63,637 nucleotides of DNA, from the NCBI GenBank assembly GCA_964418595.1, contig CAYQMF010000024.1, forward strand, positions 1 to 63,637, given 5' to 3'. The stretch is from CAYQMF01 sp964418595 (GTDB taxonomy: Bacteria; Planctomycetota; UBA1135; UBA2386). Below are positions 42,291 to 50,492 of the stretch, one piece after another (within the stretch, counting starts at the first letter, position 1; each line of letters begins with the position of its first letter). A program made the translations under genes and the position numbers. The notes under the pieces were generated by a model. The model was not told the DNA's origin and searched no databases. It saw only the letters and a program-made list of their open reading frames with translations.

Positions 42291-42884
42291 TCACTGGCTG
42301 GGGAGGGGAAGGCCCTGCAGGTCCTTCAGCTCCATGCGCGCCAGACGCACGGCGGCTTCGAGATCCTTCTGATTCTGCTCGAGCGCCGCCCGGTCGCCGC
42401 GCGCAGCCGCCTGCTCCGCGAGCAGACGATAGGTCTGCCGCGCGGCCTCGACCTCCGGCTCCCACTTCTCGGCGGGCTGGCCTTCGAGGCGCATGAGCCA
42501 GGTGATGTAGTACTGCGAGTTGGCGAGCGCGCTGCGCGCCTCCGCCAGCATCGCCGGGTCGGCGTCCTTCGCCTCCGCCAGCTCGCGGACCAGCACGGCG
42601 AGGTCGGCATGCGCCTCCGGAAGCTGCTTCGCCAGCATGCGCGCCTTGTTGAGTTCGAGGCGGGCGCGGCGGGCCTCTGCGCCGCGCTCCGCGGGCAGCA
42701 GCTTCAACGCCGACTCGTAGGCCTCGATGCTCGCCGCCCAGTCCTCGCTCGACGCGGCAGCGTGTGCCGTCCGGAGGTAGGCGCCCGCGTCATCGAGGCG
42801 AAGCCGGTCCTGGCCCGGCCCTTCGTGGTAGGCCCACGTCCCCACGGGGATCGCGAGCCAGGCAGCAACGAGGATCTTGCGCAT
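42291..42884 (-). CDS. Exported TPR-like protein
   Basis: 197 residues. ATG at 42884 begins a short signal peptide (MRKILVAAWLAIPVGTWA). The rest is alpha-helical with two or three degenerate tetratricopeptide-like pairs (AYLRTAHAAASSEDWAASIEAYESALKLLP, LAEARSALANSQYYITWLM, and EAARQTYRLLAEQAAARGD). It is likely a periplasmic scaffold. It is transcribed toward the 1305-residue protein gene 158 nt away, whose body is also TPR-like; a joint complex is plausible but unproven. Confidence 0.68.
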   Translation of the reverse strand: MRKILVAAWLAIPVGTWAYHEGPGQDRLRLDDAGAYLRTAHAAASSEDWAASIEAYESALKLLPAERGAEARRARLELNKARMLAKQLPEAHADLAVLVRELAEAKDADPAMLAEARSALANSQYYITWLMRLEGQPAEKWEPEVEAARQTYRLLAEQAAARGDRAALEQNQKDLEAAVRLARMELKDLQGLPLPSQ

Positions 42885-43042
42885 AGGTGACTCCGTGTCG
42901 CGGGTCACCCGCGGGGTCGCGGGGGACGACGACGGCCGGGGAGTCTATCGGAAGGCCGCCCTCGAATGGGCAAGGCAATCGGATCCGGCGACAGTTCGTG
43001 CCGGTCGAGCGCATGGGCGAAGACCCCGCCGTGCAGCCGGGC

Positions 43043-43048
43043 TACCCT
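43043..43048 (+). promoter_or_regulatory. Candidate -10 box of metalloprotease 1
   Basis: TACCCT ends 6 nt before ATG 43055. No Shine-Dalgarno is present. Confidence 0.4.
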
Positions 43049-43054
43049 GTTGCG

Positions 43055-44800
43055 ATGCTCTCCCTCGCCTCTCGTCTCGCGTCCGTGCTCATGGCCGCCT
43101 GCCTGCTGCCGAGCACCTCTCTCCGGGCGCAGATCGCCCCTGCGCCGCTGCCGCTGCCTGGAGATCTCTGTGCCGCCCTCAGCCTGCGCGAGGGCACGGC
43201 CCAGGACTTCGCCCTGCCGGCGGCGCCCGGCACACCGTTCCAGGTGGCCGTGTACCTCGATGGCGCCGTGCGCACCCTGCACCTGGTCCCCCACGACGTT
43301 CGCGCCGACGACTTCGTGCTGTACCAGCACGACGCCACCGGGCTGCACCGTCTGCCGACGCCCGCGTCGGTCACGTACCAGGGCACGGTGACCGGTGGCG
43401 GTGACGTCGCCGCATCCCTCATCGACGGCCAGTTGCACGCGATGGTGCGCTTCGCCGATGGCGCAGTCTGGGCGGTGCAGCCGCTGTCGGCGATCAACGC
43501 CGCGCTCCCGCACTCGACGCACGCCGTGTATCGCGCCGCCGACGTCAGCATGGAAGGCCTGTCGTGCGGCGCGGCGACCCCGGCGGCACCGCCGGTCGGC
43601 GGCGGCTCGACGGGACCGACCGCGCTGAAGATCGCCGAGGTCGCCATCGACGCGGACCTTCGCTACTACCAGCGCTACGGCAGCAACACGACCACGGTGC
43701 AGAACCAGGTCACGACGGTGATCAACAGCCTCAACGTGATCTACCGGCGCGACGTCGAGATCGACCACAGCATCACCAGCATCGTCGTGCGCACAACGGC
43801 GATCTATGCGTGGAACGGCGACCTGTGCAACCTGCTGGGCCAGTTCGCCAACTACTGGGCAGCGAACCACGGCGCCATCCGCCGCGACGTCGCACACCTG
43901 TTCACGGGTGAAGGTTCGTTCAGCGGCGTCATCGGCTGCGCCTACCTGAGCGTCATCTGCACCGGCTCCGCCTACGGCTCCTCGAAGGCCTACTCGAGCA
44001 GCCTGTCCACCAACACCGGGCTCGTCGCGCACGAGATGGGGCACAACTGGGGCGCCGGGCACTGCGACAGCTCCACGCCCTGCAACATCATGTGCTCCGG
44101 CCTCGGCGGCTGCAGTCGCAACCTCACGAGCTTCGCGCCGGTCTCGATCAGCGCGATCCTCGGGCACAAGAACTCGCGGACCTGCCTCGACGATCCGCTG
44201 CCGCCCAACCCGCCGGTGCTCACCTCGCTCACGCCCACCGCGTCGCCGGTGTTCGGCGGCCCGGAAATCACCGTCGCCGGCGCCTATCTCGACGCGGTCA
44301 CGTCCGTGACGGTCGGCGGCGTCAACGCCGCGTTCACCCTGGTGAGCCCGACGGCGCTGCGCTTCCGCGTGCCGTCGACGAGCATCGCCCAGCAGCCGGT
44401 CGTCGCGATCAACGGGCGCGGCCCGAGCAACGCGCTGCAGATCGACGTGCAGGGGAACCACCCGAGCTCGCTCGTGATCAGTCCGCTCCTGGCGCGCGGC
44501 TACGACGCACGCGTGGAGCTGCACAGCGACCGCAACTGGCTGGGCGCGGTGTTCCTCTCCAGTTCCTCGGCGCCGAGCGCACTGCCCGGCATCGTCTCGC
44601 TGGGCATCGGCGCGGGTTTCACCGACCTCGCCGAACTCGCCGTCGTCGGCTGCGCGGCCAACGGCGCCGCGACGCTCGTCTTCCCGCTCCCCGCCAGCGC
44701 GCCGCAGATCACGGTGTACTGGCAGGCGGTCACCCTCGACCCGGCGAACCCGACCCTGCCGCTCGAGACGTCGAACGTCGTGCAGACCTTCCTGCTGTGA
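43055..44800 (+). CDS. Secreted metzincin metalloprotease with TIG domain (paralog 1)
   Basis: 581 residues. A signal peptide (residues ~1-25, ending LRAQ) precedes a propeptide-like region (about 30-165) that includes HLVPHDVRADDFVLY and RLPTPASVTYQGTV, similar to the M12B propeptide. The catalytic domain has HEMGHNWGAGHCD (326-338), the HExxHxxGxxH zinc site of metzincins, and a Met-turn-like CNIMCSG. A TIG/IPT immunoglobulin-like domain (about 385-465; SPVFGGPEITVAGAYLD) and a further beta domain follow. It probably degrades extracellular protein. Ungapped alignment with the paralog at 45880 keeps identical motif numbering. Confidence 0.87.
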   Translation: MLSLASRLASVLMAACLLPSTSLRAQIAPAPLPLPGDLCAALSLREGTAQDFALPAAPGTPFQVAVYLDGAVRTLHLVPHDVRADDFVLYQHDATGLHRLPTPASVTYQGTVTGGGDVAASLIDGQLHAMVRFADGAVWAVQPLSAINAALPHSTHAVYRAADVSMEGLSCGAATPAAPPVGGGSTGPTALKIAEVAIDADLRYYQRYGSNTTTVQNQVTTVINSLNVIYRRDVEIDHSITSIVVRTTAIYAWNGDLCNLLGQFANYWAANHGAIRRDVAHLFTGEGSFSGVIGCAYLSVICTGSAYGSSKAYSSSLSTNTGLVAHEMGHNWGAGHCDSSTPCNIMCSGLGGCSRNLTSFAPVSISAILGHKNSRTCLDDPLPPNPPVLTSLTPTASPVFGGPEITVAGAYLDAVTSVTVGGVNAAFTLVSPTALRFRVPSTSIAQQPVVAINGRGPSNALQIDVQGNHPSSLVISPLLARGYDARVELHSDRNWLGAVFLSSSSAPSALPGIVSLGIGAGFTDLAELAVVGCAANGAATLVFPLPASAPQITVYWQAVTLDPANPTLPLETSNVVQTFLL

Positions 44801-44812
44801 GCTGGCGCGGCG

Positions 44813-45790
44813 TCACGCCGCGGACTCGACTCGCGCCGCGACGCCCGGTTGCCAACGCGTACCGAACCAGTGCAGCAGCACCGGCAGGAATGCGAGCCAC
44901 GCGCTCGCGACCGCGATCGCGAGGAGCGCGTACTCCCGAAGCGTGAACTTCTCCGTCTCCGCGGTGCCCGCGCCTTCCGACAGCTCGCGGATCACGTCGG
45001 TTGGCAGGTGCAGGGCGTTGCCGTTGTGGAACGTGCCGCCCAGCCGGTTCGCGATCTGACGCAAGGTCGACGCATCCTGGCGCGACTGCCGGCCGTCGAT
45101 GAACTTGCCGGCGAGCGGATCGCCGATGCCGACCACGAGCACGCCGCTGATCGACGCCGGCAAGGTGGGCATCCCGGTGGCCGGAACCGTGTCGCCATCG
45201 CTCACCAGCACGAGGAGCGTGCTGCGGTTCGGCCAGGGCTTGGCGATGCGTGCCGCCTCTGCGACGCCATCGAGGAGCTTGGTCTTGCCGGGCTTGAACG
45301 CGTACTCCATCGGCAGATCGCCGAGGATGTTGCGCACGACCTCCGGGTCCTTGGTGTCGACCACCACCGGCTTGGCGCCGTTGTAGACCGCGACGACCGA
45401 GATGCGGTAGCGGCCGATCGAGACTCGCTGGAAGAGCGAGTCCAGCACATCGCGCGCACGTTGCGACCGGCTCTGCTGCCCTTCCGGGCCGGCATCGCGC
45501 AGGCGCATGCTCGGCGACACGTCGAGCACCAGGAGCAGGCGACGGAAGTCGTCGTCCTCGCGCCCGTCGTTGTGGTGGACCCGGGGCGGCACGTCCATCA
45601 GCGTGGTCAGCCCCCAGGCCAGCAGCCCGCACGCCAGCACGCGCAGCCCGATCGCCGGGCGCACCCAGGGGGCCGGCCGCGCCACAGGCCCGAACGCCAA
45701 CCGCGCGAGCCGCCGCACGCGCCGACCGTGCAGCCACTCGCCGAGCGCCGCGAGAACGACGGCGGCCGCGGTGGCAACGAGGCTCAGCAT
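44813..45790 (-). CDS. BatB-like von Willebrand factor A membrane protein
   Basis: 325 residues. Hydrophobic N-terminal helices (about 3-18 and 45-65) are followed by a VWA domain with the MIDAS D-x-S-x-S at Asp90 (LVLDVSPSMRL) and VSDGD. A C-terminal helix (about 295-315) makes the protein span the membrane. BatB-type proteins belong to aerotolerance operons with BatA, DUF58 and MoxR, thought to mediate metal- or chaperone-linked maturation of periplasmic proteins. It faces the same way as the 47837-51499 operon but is cut off from it by the plus-strand paralog-2 protease. Confidence 0.8.
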   Translation of the reverse strand: MLSLVATAAAVVLAALGEWLHGRRVRRLARLAFGPVARPAPWVRPAIGLRVLACGLLAWGLTTLMDVPPRVHHNDGREDDDFRRLLLVLDVSPSMRLRDAGPEGQQSRSQRARDVLDSLFQRVSIGRYRISVVAVYNGAKPVVVDTKDPEVVRNILGDLPMEYAFKPGKTKLLDGVAEAARIAKPWPNRSTLLVLVSDGDTVPATGMPTLPASISGVLVVGIGDPLAGKFIDGRQSRQDASTLRQIANRLGGTFHNGNALHLPTDVIRELSEGAGTAETEKFTLREYALLAIAVASAWLAFLPVLLHWFGTRWQPGVAARVESAA

Positions 45791-45866
45791 CGGACGACCT
45801 GCATGGGAGCGCGAAGGTTACCGGTCGACGGCGCGCGGAGGCCAGGACGGTTCCCCGACCCGACGC

Positions 45867-45872
45867 TATCCT
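45867..45872 (+). promoter_or_regulatory. Candidate -10 box of metalloprotease 2
   Basis: TATCCT ends 7 nt before ATG 45880. Confidence 0.4.
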
Positions 45873-45879
45873 CCCGCGC

Positions 45880-47631
45880 ATGCGCTCTCTCCTCCTTCTC
45901 GCCTTCCTGGGTGCGTCCCTGCCCACCGCACCCCTCGCCGCGCAGGTCACCCCGACCCCGCTGCCCCTGCCGCCCGATCTCTGCGTCCGCCTCGGCATCC
46001 GCGCGGGCGAAGCCCAGGATCTCCTGGTGCCGGCAACCGCGGCGCGATGCCGGATCGACGTCCTCCTCGATGGCGTCCCGCACACGCTGGCCCTCGAGCC
46101 GTACGACGTGCGCGGCGCGGACTTCGCTTTGTACCTGCACGACGCCAGCGGCCTGCACCGCTTGCCCACGCCCCCGTCGGTGACGCTGCGCGGTGTGATC
46201 GAAGGGCCGGGTGGCGGCGAGGTCGCCGCCGCAGTGATCGACGGCCAAGTGCAGGCACTGCTGGTGCTGGCCGACGGCACGCAGTGGGGCGTGCAGCCGC
46301 TCTCGCCTGTGGGCGCTGGCCTGCCACGCACCATGCACGCGGTCTATCGCGGCCGCGACACGATCACCGACAACCTCCGCTGCGGCGTGAGCGCGTTCGC
46401 GCCCCCGCACGCCGACGGCGGTGCGGGTGGCGGAACCGCACCGTCCGCCATGCGCGTGGCCCAGCTCGCGGTCGACGCCGACCTCGCCTTCTACACGCTG
46501 TGGGGCAACAACGCGACCACGGTGCAGAACCAGGTCACGCTCACCATCAACAACGTCAACACGATCTATCGACGCGACGTCGAGATCGAACACCGCATCA
46601 CGTCGATCATCGTGCGGACGACCAACGTCTATGCCTGGAACGGCGACCTCTGCAACCTGCTGGGCCAGTTCCGCACCCGGTGGCGCAACAACCACGGCAA
46701 CATCGCGCGCGATGTCGCGCACCTGTTCACGGGCGAAGGCACCTTCAGCGGCGTCGTCGGCTGCGCCTACCTCGGCGTGATCTGCGGCACGTCTGCGTAC
46801 GGCTCGTCGAAGGTCTTCTCCGGCAGTCTCGTCACCAACACCGGCCTCGTCGCGCACGAGATGGGGCACAACTGGAGCGCCAACCACTGCGACAGCTCCA
46901 CGCCGTGCAACATCATGTGCTCGGGCCTCGGCGGCTGCACCGGCAACATCGGTGCGTTCGCGCCGGTGTCGATCGCGTCGATCCTCAACCACAAGAACTC
47001 GCGCACCTGCCTCGACGATCCCACCCCACCCTTCGCGCCGGTGCTCAGCTCGCTGTCGCCGTCGTCGGTCCGCGTGTACGGCGGCGGTGAAGTCACGGCG
47101 ACCGGGCAGTACCTCGACACCGTCACCGGCCTCAGCGTGGGCGGTGTCACTGCGTTCCCGGTCCTCGTGAATGCGACGACGCTGCGCTTCACGCTGCCGG
47201 GCGGGCTCGGGCTCGGTCAGTATCCCGTCGTGGCGACGAATCTGCGCGGGCCGAGCAATTCGCTGCAACTCGGCGTCGTGGCGACGCACCCGAGCGTCGT
47301 TGCGATCAGTCCGCTGATCGTCCGTGGCAGCCTCGCGCGCGTGGAGGTCCACAGCGACGCCAACTGGGTCGCCAACATGCTGCTGTCGGTGTCCAACGCG
47401 CCGAGCGCGGTGCCGGGAGTCGTCAGCCTCGGCATCGGCAACGGGTTCACGCAGCTCACCGACTTCGGCCTCATCTTCTGCGACACCAACGGCGGCGGTC
47501 AGATCCAGTTCACCGTGCCGGCCGACCTGCCCGCGGGCCTCGACATCCACTGGCAGGCGATCACCCTCGATCCGACGAACATCACGCTGCCGCTCGAGGT
47601 GTCGAACGTCGCGACGTCGCGGACCTTCTAG
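45880..47631 (+). CDS. Secreted metzincin metalloprotease with TIG domain (paralog 2)
   Basis: 583 residues, colinear with the protease at 43055. A signal peptide (ending LAAQ) and propeptide-like N region precede HEMGHNWSANHCD at the same residue numbers (326-338). The CDSSTPCNIMCSGLGGC stretch is identical to paralog 1. The third metal-binding His is retained. A TIG domain and a terminal beta domain follow. The strong match around the active site, against divergence in the propeptide, indicates duplication with selection on the catalytic core or gene conversion. It is flanked on both sides by minus-strand VWA genes. Confidence 0.87.
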   Translation: MRSLLLLAFLGASLPTAPLAAQVTPTPLPLPPDLCVRLGIRAGEAQDLLVPATAARCRIDVLLDGVPHTLALEPYDVRGADFALYLHDASGLHRLPTPPSVTLRGVIEGPGGGEVAAAVIDGQVQALLVLADGTQWGVQPLSPVGAGLPRTMHAVYRGRDTITDNLRCGVSAFAPPHADGGAGGGTAPSAMRVAQLAVDADLAFYTLWGNNATTVQNQVTLTINNVNTIYRRDVEIEHRITSIIVRTTNVYAWNGDLCNLLGQFRTRWRNNHGNIARDVAHLFTGEGTFSGVVGCAYLGVICGTSAYGSSKVFSGSLVTNTGLVAHEMGHNWSANHCDSSTPCNIMCSGLGGCTGNIGAFAPVSIASILNHKNSRTCLDDPTPPFAPVLSSLSPSSVRVYGGGEVTATGQYLDTVTGLSVGGVTAFPVLVNATTLRFTLPGGLGLGQYPVVATNLRGPSNSLQLGVVATHPSVVAISPLIVRGSLARVEVHSDANWVANMLLSVSNAPSAVPGVVSLGIGNGFTQLTDFGLIFCDTNGGGQIQFTVPADLPAGLDIHWQAITLDPTNITLPLEVSNVATSRTF

Positions 47632-47644
47632 GCGCATCGCAGAA

Positions 47645-47702
47645 GCCGGCGGCCGCAACCCAAGGGTTGCGTCGCTGCGCGACGCCAGAAGGGGCCGCCG
47701 GC
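47645..47702. repeat. Three-way-junction inverted repeat in a convergent gap
   Basis: GCCGGCGGCC (47645-47654) pairs perfectly with GGCCGCCGGC (47693-47702), 10 bp. Directly inside are GCAACCC/GGGTTGC (47655-47670) and GTCGC/GCGAC (47671-47683, 3-nt loop), with an 8-nt unpaired linker. Farther on, CGGGCGTGGCGA occurs twice (47735-47746 and 47753-47764), and GCGACGCAAC (47792-47801) is complementary to 47666-47675. No T-run, so a simple intrinsic terminator is unlikely. The 205-nt gap separates two converging genes. Confidence 0.5.
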
Positions 47703-47836
47703 GATGGCTATCGTCTGGGGCTTCCAGGTCCGCTCGGGCGTGGCGAATCCAACGGGCGTGGCGAGATTCGCAGGCCTCGCCAAGCTCGTGCGCGACGCAA
47801 CGATTCGCAGCCCTTGCAGCCCCCAAGGCCTCCGCC

Positions 47837-48748
47837 TCACCAAGGGGTGTGGCGGAGGCCGAACTGCATGAGGGCCCACGCCGCGAGCAGGGCCAGGCCC
47901 ACCACGCACAGCGGCCAGAAGTCGTCGACGTACTCGGCGGCGCCCTTCTCGATCCTGGTCTTCTGCATCGAGTCGATCTTGCGGAAGACCTGCTCCAGGG
48001 TCTGCGGGTCGAGCACGTTGAACACGTCGCCACCGGTGGTGCGCGCGATGGTCAGGACCTCGGCGGGCGCCGCCTGCTCCTGGATGTTCACCGCGTAGAC
48101 GACGATGTTGTCGGCGCGCATGCGCCGCGCGATCTCGACATCGCGCCCGGCCATGAGGTCGGAGCTCATGCCGTCGGTGATGAGGATGATCATGCGATCG
48201 CCGTCCTCCCGGGCGACCAGCACCTCGCGGCAGGCCATCAGCGCCTTGCCGATCTCCGTGCCGCCGAACCACGACGGCACGTTCTCCGGGCGCATGAACG
48301 GCGGCGCGCAACGGAACGCGGAGACGTCGCTCGTGAGCGGCACCCAGTGCAGCACCGAGTTGCCGAAGAAGCTCAGCCCGAACGCGTCGCCGGTGCGGTA
48401 GTCGAGGAACTGGTTGAGGGCCGCCATCGCGCCGTCGTAGCGCGTGCCGCTGCCGAACCGCGCGGTCATGCTCCCGGAGATGTCGACGCAGAACTGGATG
48501 TTGGTGAGCGCGCGCTTGGCCTTCGGCGCGCTCAGCACCTGCGGGCTCGCCAGCAGGAGGATCGCGACCGCGAGCATGAGCGCCGGCAGCGACTCGCCGA
48601 AGCGGAGCACCGACACCAGGACCCGTCCGCCGCCCTTGCGCGCGTGGTCGAAGGGCAGCACCACACGCCGGCCGCGCCGGTTCCACCAGAACAGCACCAG
48701 CACGATCGGCACGACGAGCAGCGCGAGCGCCCAGGGACGACCGAACAT
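47837..48748 (-). CDS. BatA-like von Willebrand factor A membrane protein
   Basis: 303 residues. N-terminal transmembrane helices (about 5-22 and 55-70) precede a VWA domain with a complete MIDAS (CVDISGSM near Asp89, then GGTEIGKAL and LITDGMSSD), and a C-terminal helix (about 278-297). It is the last gene of the MoxR-DUF58-x-BatA operon and overlaps the preceding gene by 1-4 nt (ATGA). In characterised relatives these proteins act on envelope or metalloprotein maturation. Its end abuts the structured convergent gap. Confidence 0.87.
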   Translation of the reverse strand: MFGRPWALALLVVPIVLVLFWWNRRGRRVVLPFDHARKGGGRVLVSVLRFGESLPALMLAVAILLLASPQVLSAPKAKRALTNIQFCVDISGSMTARFGSGTRYDGAMAALNQFLDYRTGDAFGLSFFGNSVLHWVPLTSDVSAFRCAPPFMRPENVPSWFGGTEIGKALMACREVLVAREDGDRMIILITDGMSSDLMAGRDVEIARRMRADNIVVYAVNIQEQAAPAEVLTIARTTGGDVFNVLDPQTLEQVFRKIDSMQKTRIEKGAAEYVDDFWPLCVVGLALLAAWALMQFGLRHTPW

Positions 48749-49575
48749 CAGGCCTTCGCCTCCTCTGCGTCTTCGCCGTCTTCGGCCACCGGCGCGTCCC
48801 GGTAGGGCTGCAGCAACGCGGCGACGTCGACCGCGGCCGCGGGGCCGGGCCGGTGCAACCACGCGTCGAGCTGGCGCAGGAGGGCGCCGGCCTCCGCGTG
48901 CTCGCGCAGGCGCGCGATCGCGGCGGCTGGTTTCTGCGCGCCCAGTTCGAGGCGTCGACGCCAGAAGGCGAGCAGCAGCCGCTCCAGTTCGGCCTTGCCG
49001 CCGTCGTCGAGCCGGCCCGTCGCCGCACCCTCGACCAGGGGCCGCAGGCGATCGGCGAGCGTGACGGGCCGCGCTGCGGCTGCGGCCGTGGCGGCCCGCT
49101 TGCGCCGCCCGACCAAGAGGATCGCCAGCAAGCCGATCACCCACAGCACGCCACCCACCACCAGCGTCGTCGAGTATCCGCCGAGCCACGGCGGCGACTT
49201 CGGCGTCAGCTCCGTCGGCTCCACCTGACCGGCCGGCATGGTCGCACGCACGGTGACCTCGATCGCCGGGACGGGCGTCGCGTCGCTCGCATCGACGCGC
49301 GCGAGGTACTGCGCGAGGTCGTGCTTGCCCGGCTCGAGCCCGTAGTACTCGAAGTCGTAGCGGTGGTCGGTGCCGTGCGGGAAGGTCTCGACGATGCGCA
49401 GCACGATCGCGCTGCGCGGCTCGATCGGCTTGACGGCGACGAGGCCGCCGGGCACCACGAACTGCTCGATGCGCGCGCGCATCCCCACCGTGGGACTACG
49501 GTCGTCGCGCGCCTGCGCGCCGAGCATCGGCGCCGCGCAGGCCACGGCCAGGAGCAGGCGGAGGAGCGCCTTCAT
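48748..49575 (-). CDS. BatD/DUF4381-like membrane protein of the MoxR operon
   Basis: 275 residues. A signal peptide (residues ~1-20, ending MLGAQ) leads to an all-beta domain (about 40-135; EQFVVPGGLVAVKPIEPRSA, GLEPGKHDLAQYL). A transmembrane helix (about 147-170, TTLVVGGVLWVIGLLAILLV) and a helical cytosolic tail follow. The architecture resembles BatD or DUF4381 proteins commonly found between DUF58 and BatA. Start and stop overlap both neighbours (ATGA), so the four genes are translated as a unit. Function is inferred from position. Confidence 0.65.
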   Translation of the reverse strand: MKALLRLLLAVACAAPMLGAQARDDRSPTVGMRARIEQFVVPGGLVAVKPIEPRSAIVLRIVETFPHGTDHRYDFEYYGLEPGKHDLAQYLARVDASDATPVPAIEVTVRATMPAGQVEPTELTPKSPPWLGGYSTTLVVGGVLWVIGLLAILLVGRRKRAATAAAAARPVTLADRLRPLVEGAATGRLDDGGKAELERLLLAFWRRRLELGAQKPAAAIARLREHAEAGALLRQLDAWLHRPGPAAAVDVAALLQPYRDAPVAEDGEDAEEAKA

Positions 49576-50492
49576 CGCCCGCCCCCACCCGCGAGTCCGC
49601 GCGCGCGGAAGAAGTGGCGCAGCTCGTGCGCGAAGGGACGGTCGGTGCGCAGGAGGAGGTGGTCGACGCCCGCCTTGCGCAGGCTCTGCGTCAGCACGGC
49701 CTGGTCCAGCCACGGCCGCCGCCCCTTGGTGACGAACTCGCGGCCGGTCTCCGCTTCCTGCGCCCGCACGAAGCCGAGGCCGCGCACGAGCACCTCGCTC
49801 GGATCCTGCAACTGCAACACCACGCAGTCGTGCTCCTGCGCGAGCAGCTTCAGCGCGGCGACGCCGTCCTCGTCCTGCAGATCGCTGAGCACCACGACCA
49901 GCGCGCGGCTGCCGAGGCTCGGCCGCAACTCCGTGACCCGCCGTCCCAGCGTCGTGCCCTCGTCGTAGCGGAACCGCCGCAGGCGCAGCAGCCACTGCAT
50001 GACGCGATCCTTCGACAGGCTCAGCGGCTGACGGATGTCGCGCTCCCCGACCCCGACCACCCCGACCGGACTCACGCGGTCGAGGCACGCGAACGCGATC
50101 CCGCCGCCGATGTGCAGCGCGAGTTCGTACTTGCTGCGCGCGATCGAACTGAGCGTCATCGACGCCGACGTGTCGACGAGGATCCAGCACGGCACGCGCT
50201 TGGGCGCCTCGTACTCCTTGATGTGAACCTTGGCCGTGCGCGCCGTCACCCGCCAGTCGATCGCCTTCACGGGGTCGCCGTACTGGTAGGGGCGCGACTG
50301 GACGTACTCGACGCCGGAGCCGAGGTAGCGCGAGCGGTCGGTGCCGTAGCTGAGGTCGTCGGCCACGCGCCGGATCGCGATCTGGAACTGCCGCGCGTCG
50401 AGGGTGTCGAGGCGGGCGAGGAAGCCTTCGTTCGCGCCGAGCGGCGGGGGGGCCCCCGCCGCCGGCGCGCGCGCCGGCGGCTTGCGGCTCAC
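49572..50492 (-). CDS. DUF58 domain protein
   Basis: 306 residues. The DUF58 hallmark YVQSRPYQYGDPVKAIDWRV and the AP-K-x-V-P-C block are followed by a VWA-like fold with a MIDAS-like ILVDTSASM (about 105-113) and LVVVLSDLQDE. DUF58 proteins accompany MoxR AAA+ ATPases and VWA proteins and may deliver them to clients. It sits directly downstream of moxR, overlapping it by 4 nt. Confidence 0.9.
   Translation of the reverse strand: MSRKPPARAPAAGAPPPLGANEGFLARLDTLDARQFQIAIRRVADDLSYGTDRSRYLGSGVEYVQSRPYQYGDPVKAIDWRVTARTAKVHIKEYEAPKRVPCWILVDTSASMTLSSIARSKYELALHIGGGIAFACLDRVSPVGVVGVGERDIRQPLSLSKDRVMQWLLRLRRFRYDEGTTLGRRVTELRPSLGSRALVVVLSDLQDEDGVAALKLLAQEHDCVVLQLQDPSEVLVRGLGFVRAQEAETGREFVTKGRRPWLDQAVLTQSLRKAGVDHLLLRTDRPFAHELRHFFRARGLAGGGGR

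Noticed and set aside
38329..42372. A 1347-codon plus-strand frame opposite the 1305-residue gene
   Set aside because: Arg/Leu/His-rich shadow translation with no signal peptide or motifs. The minus-strand frame has a signal peptide, linkers and a transmembrane anchor.
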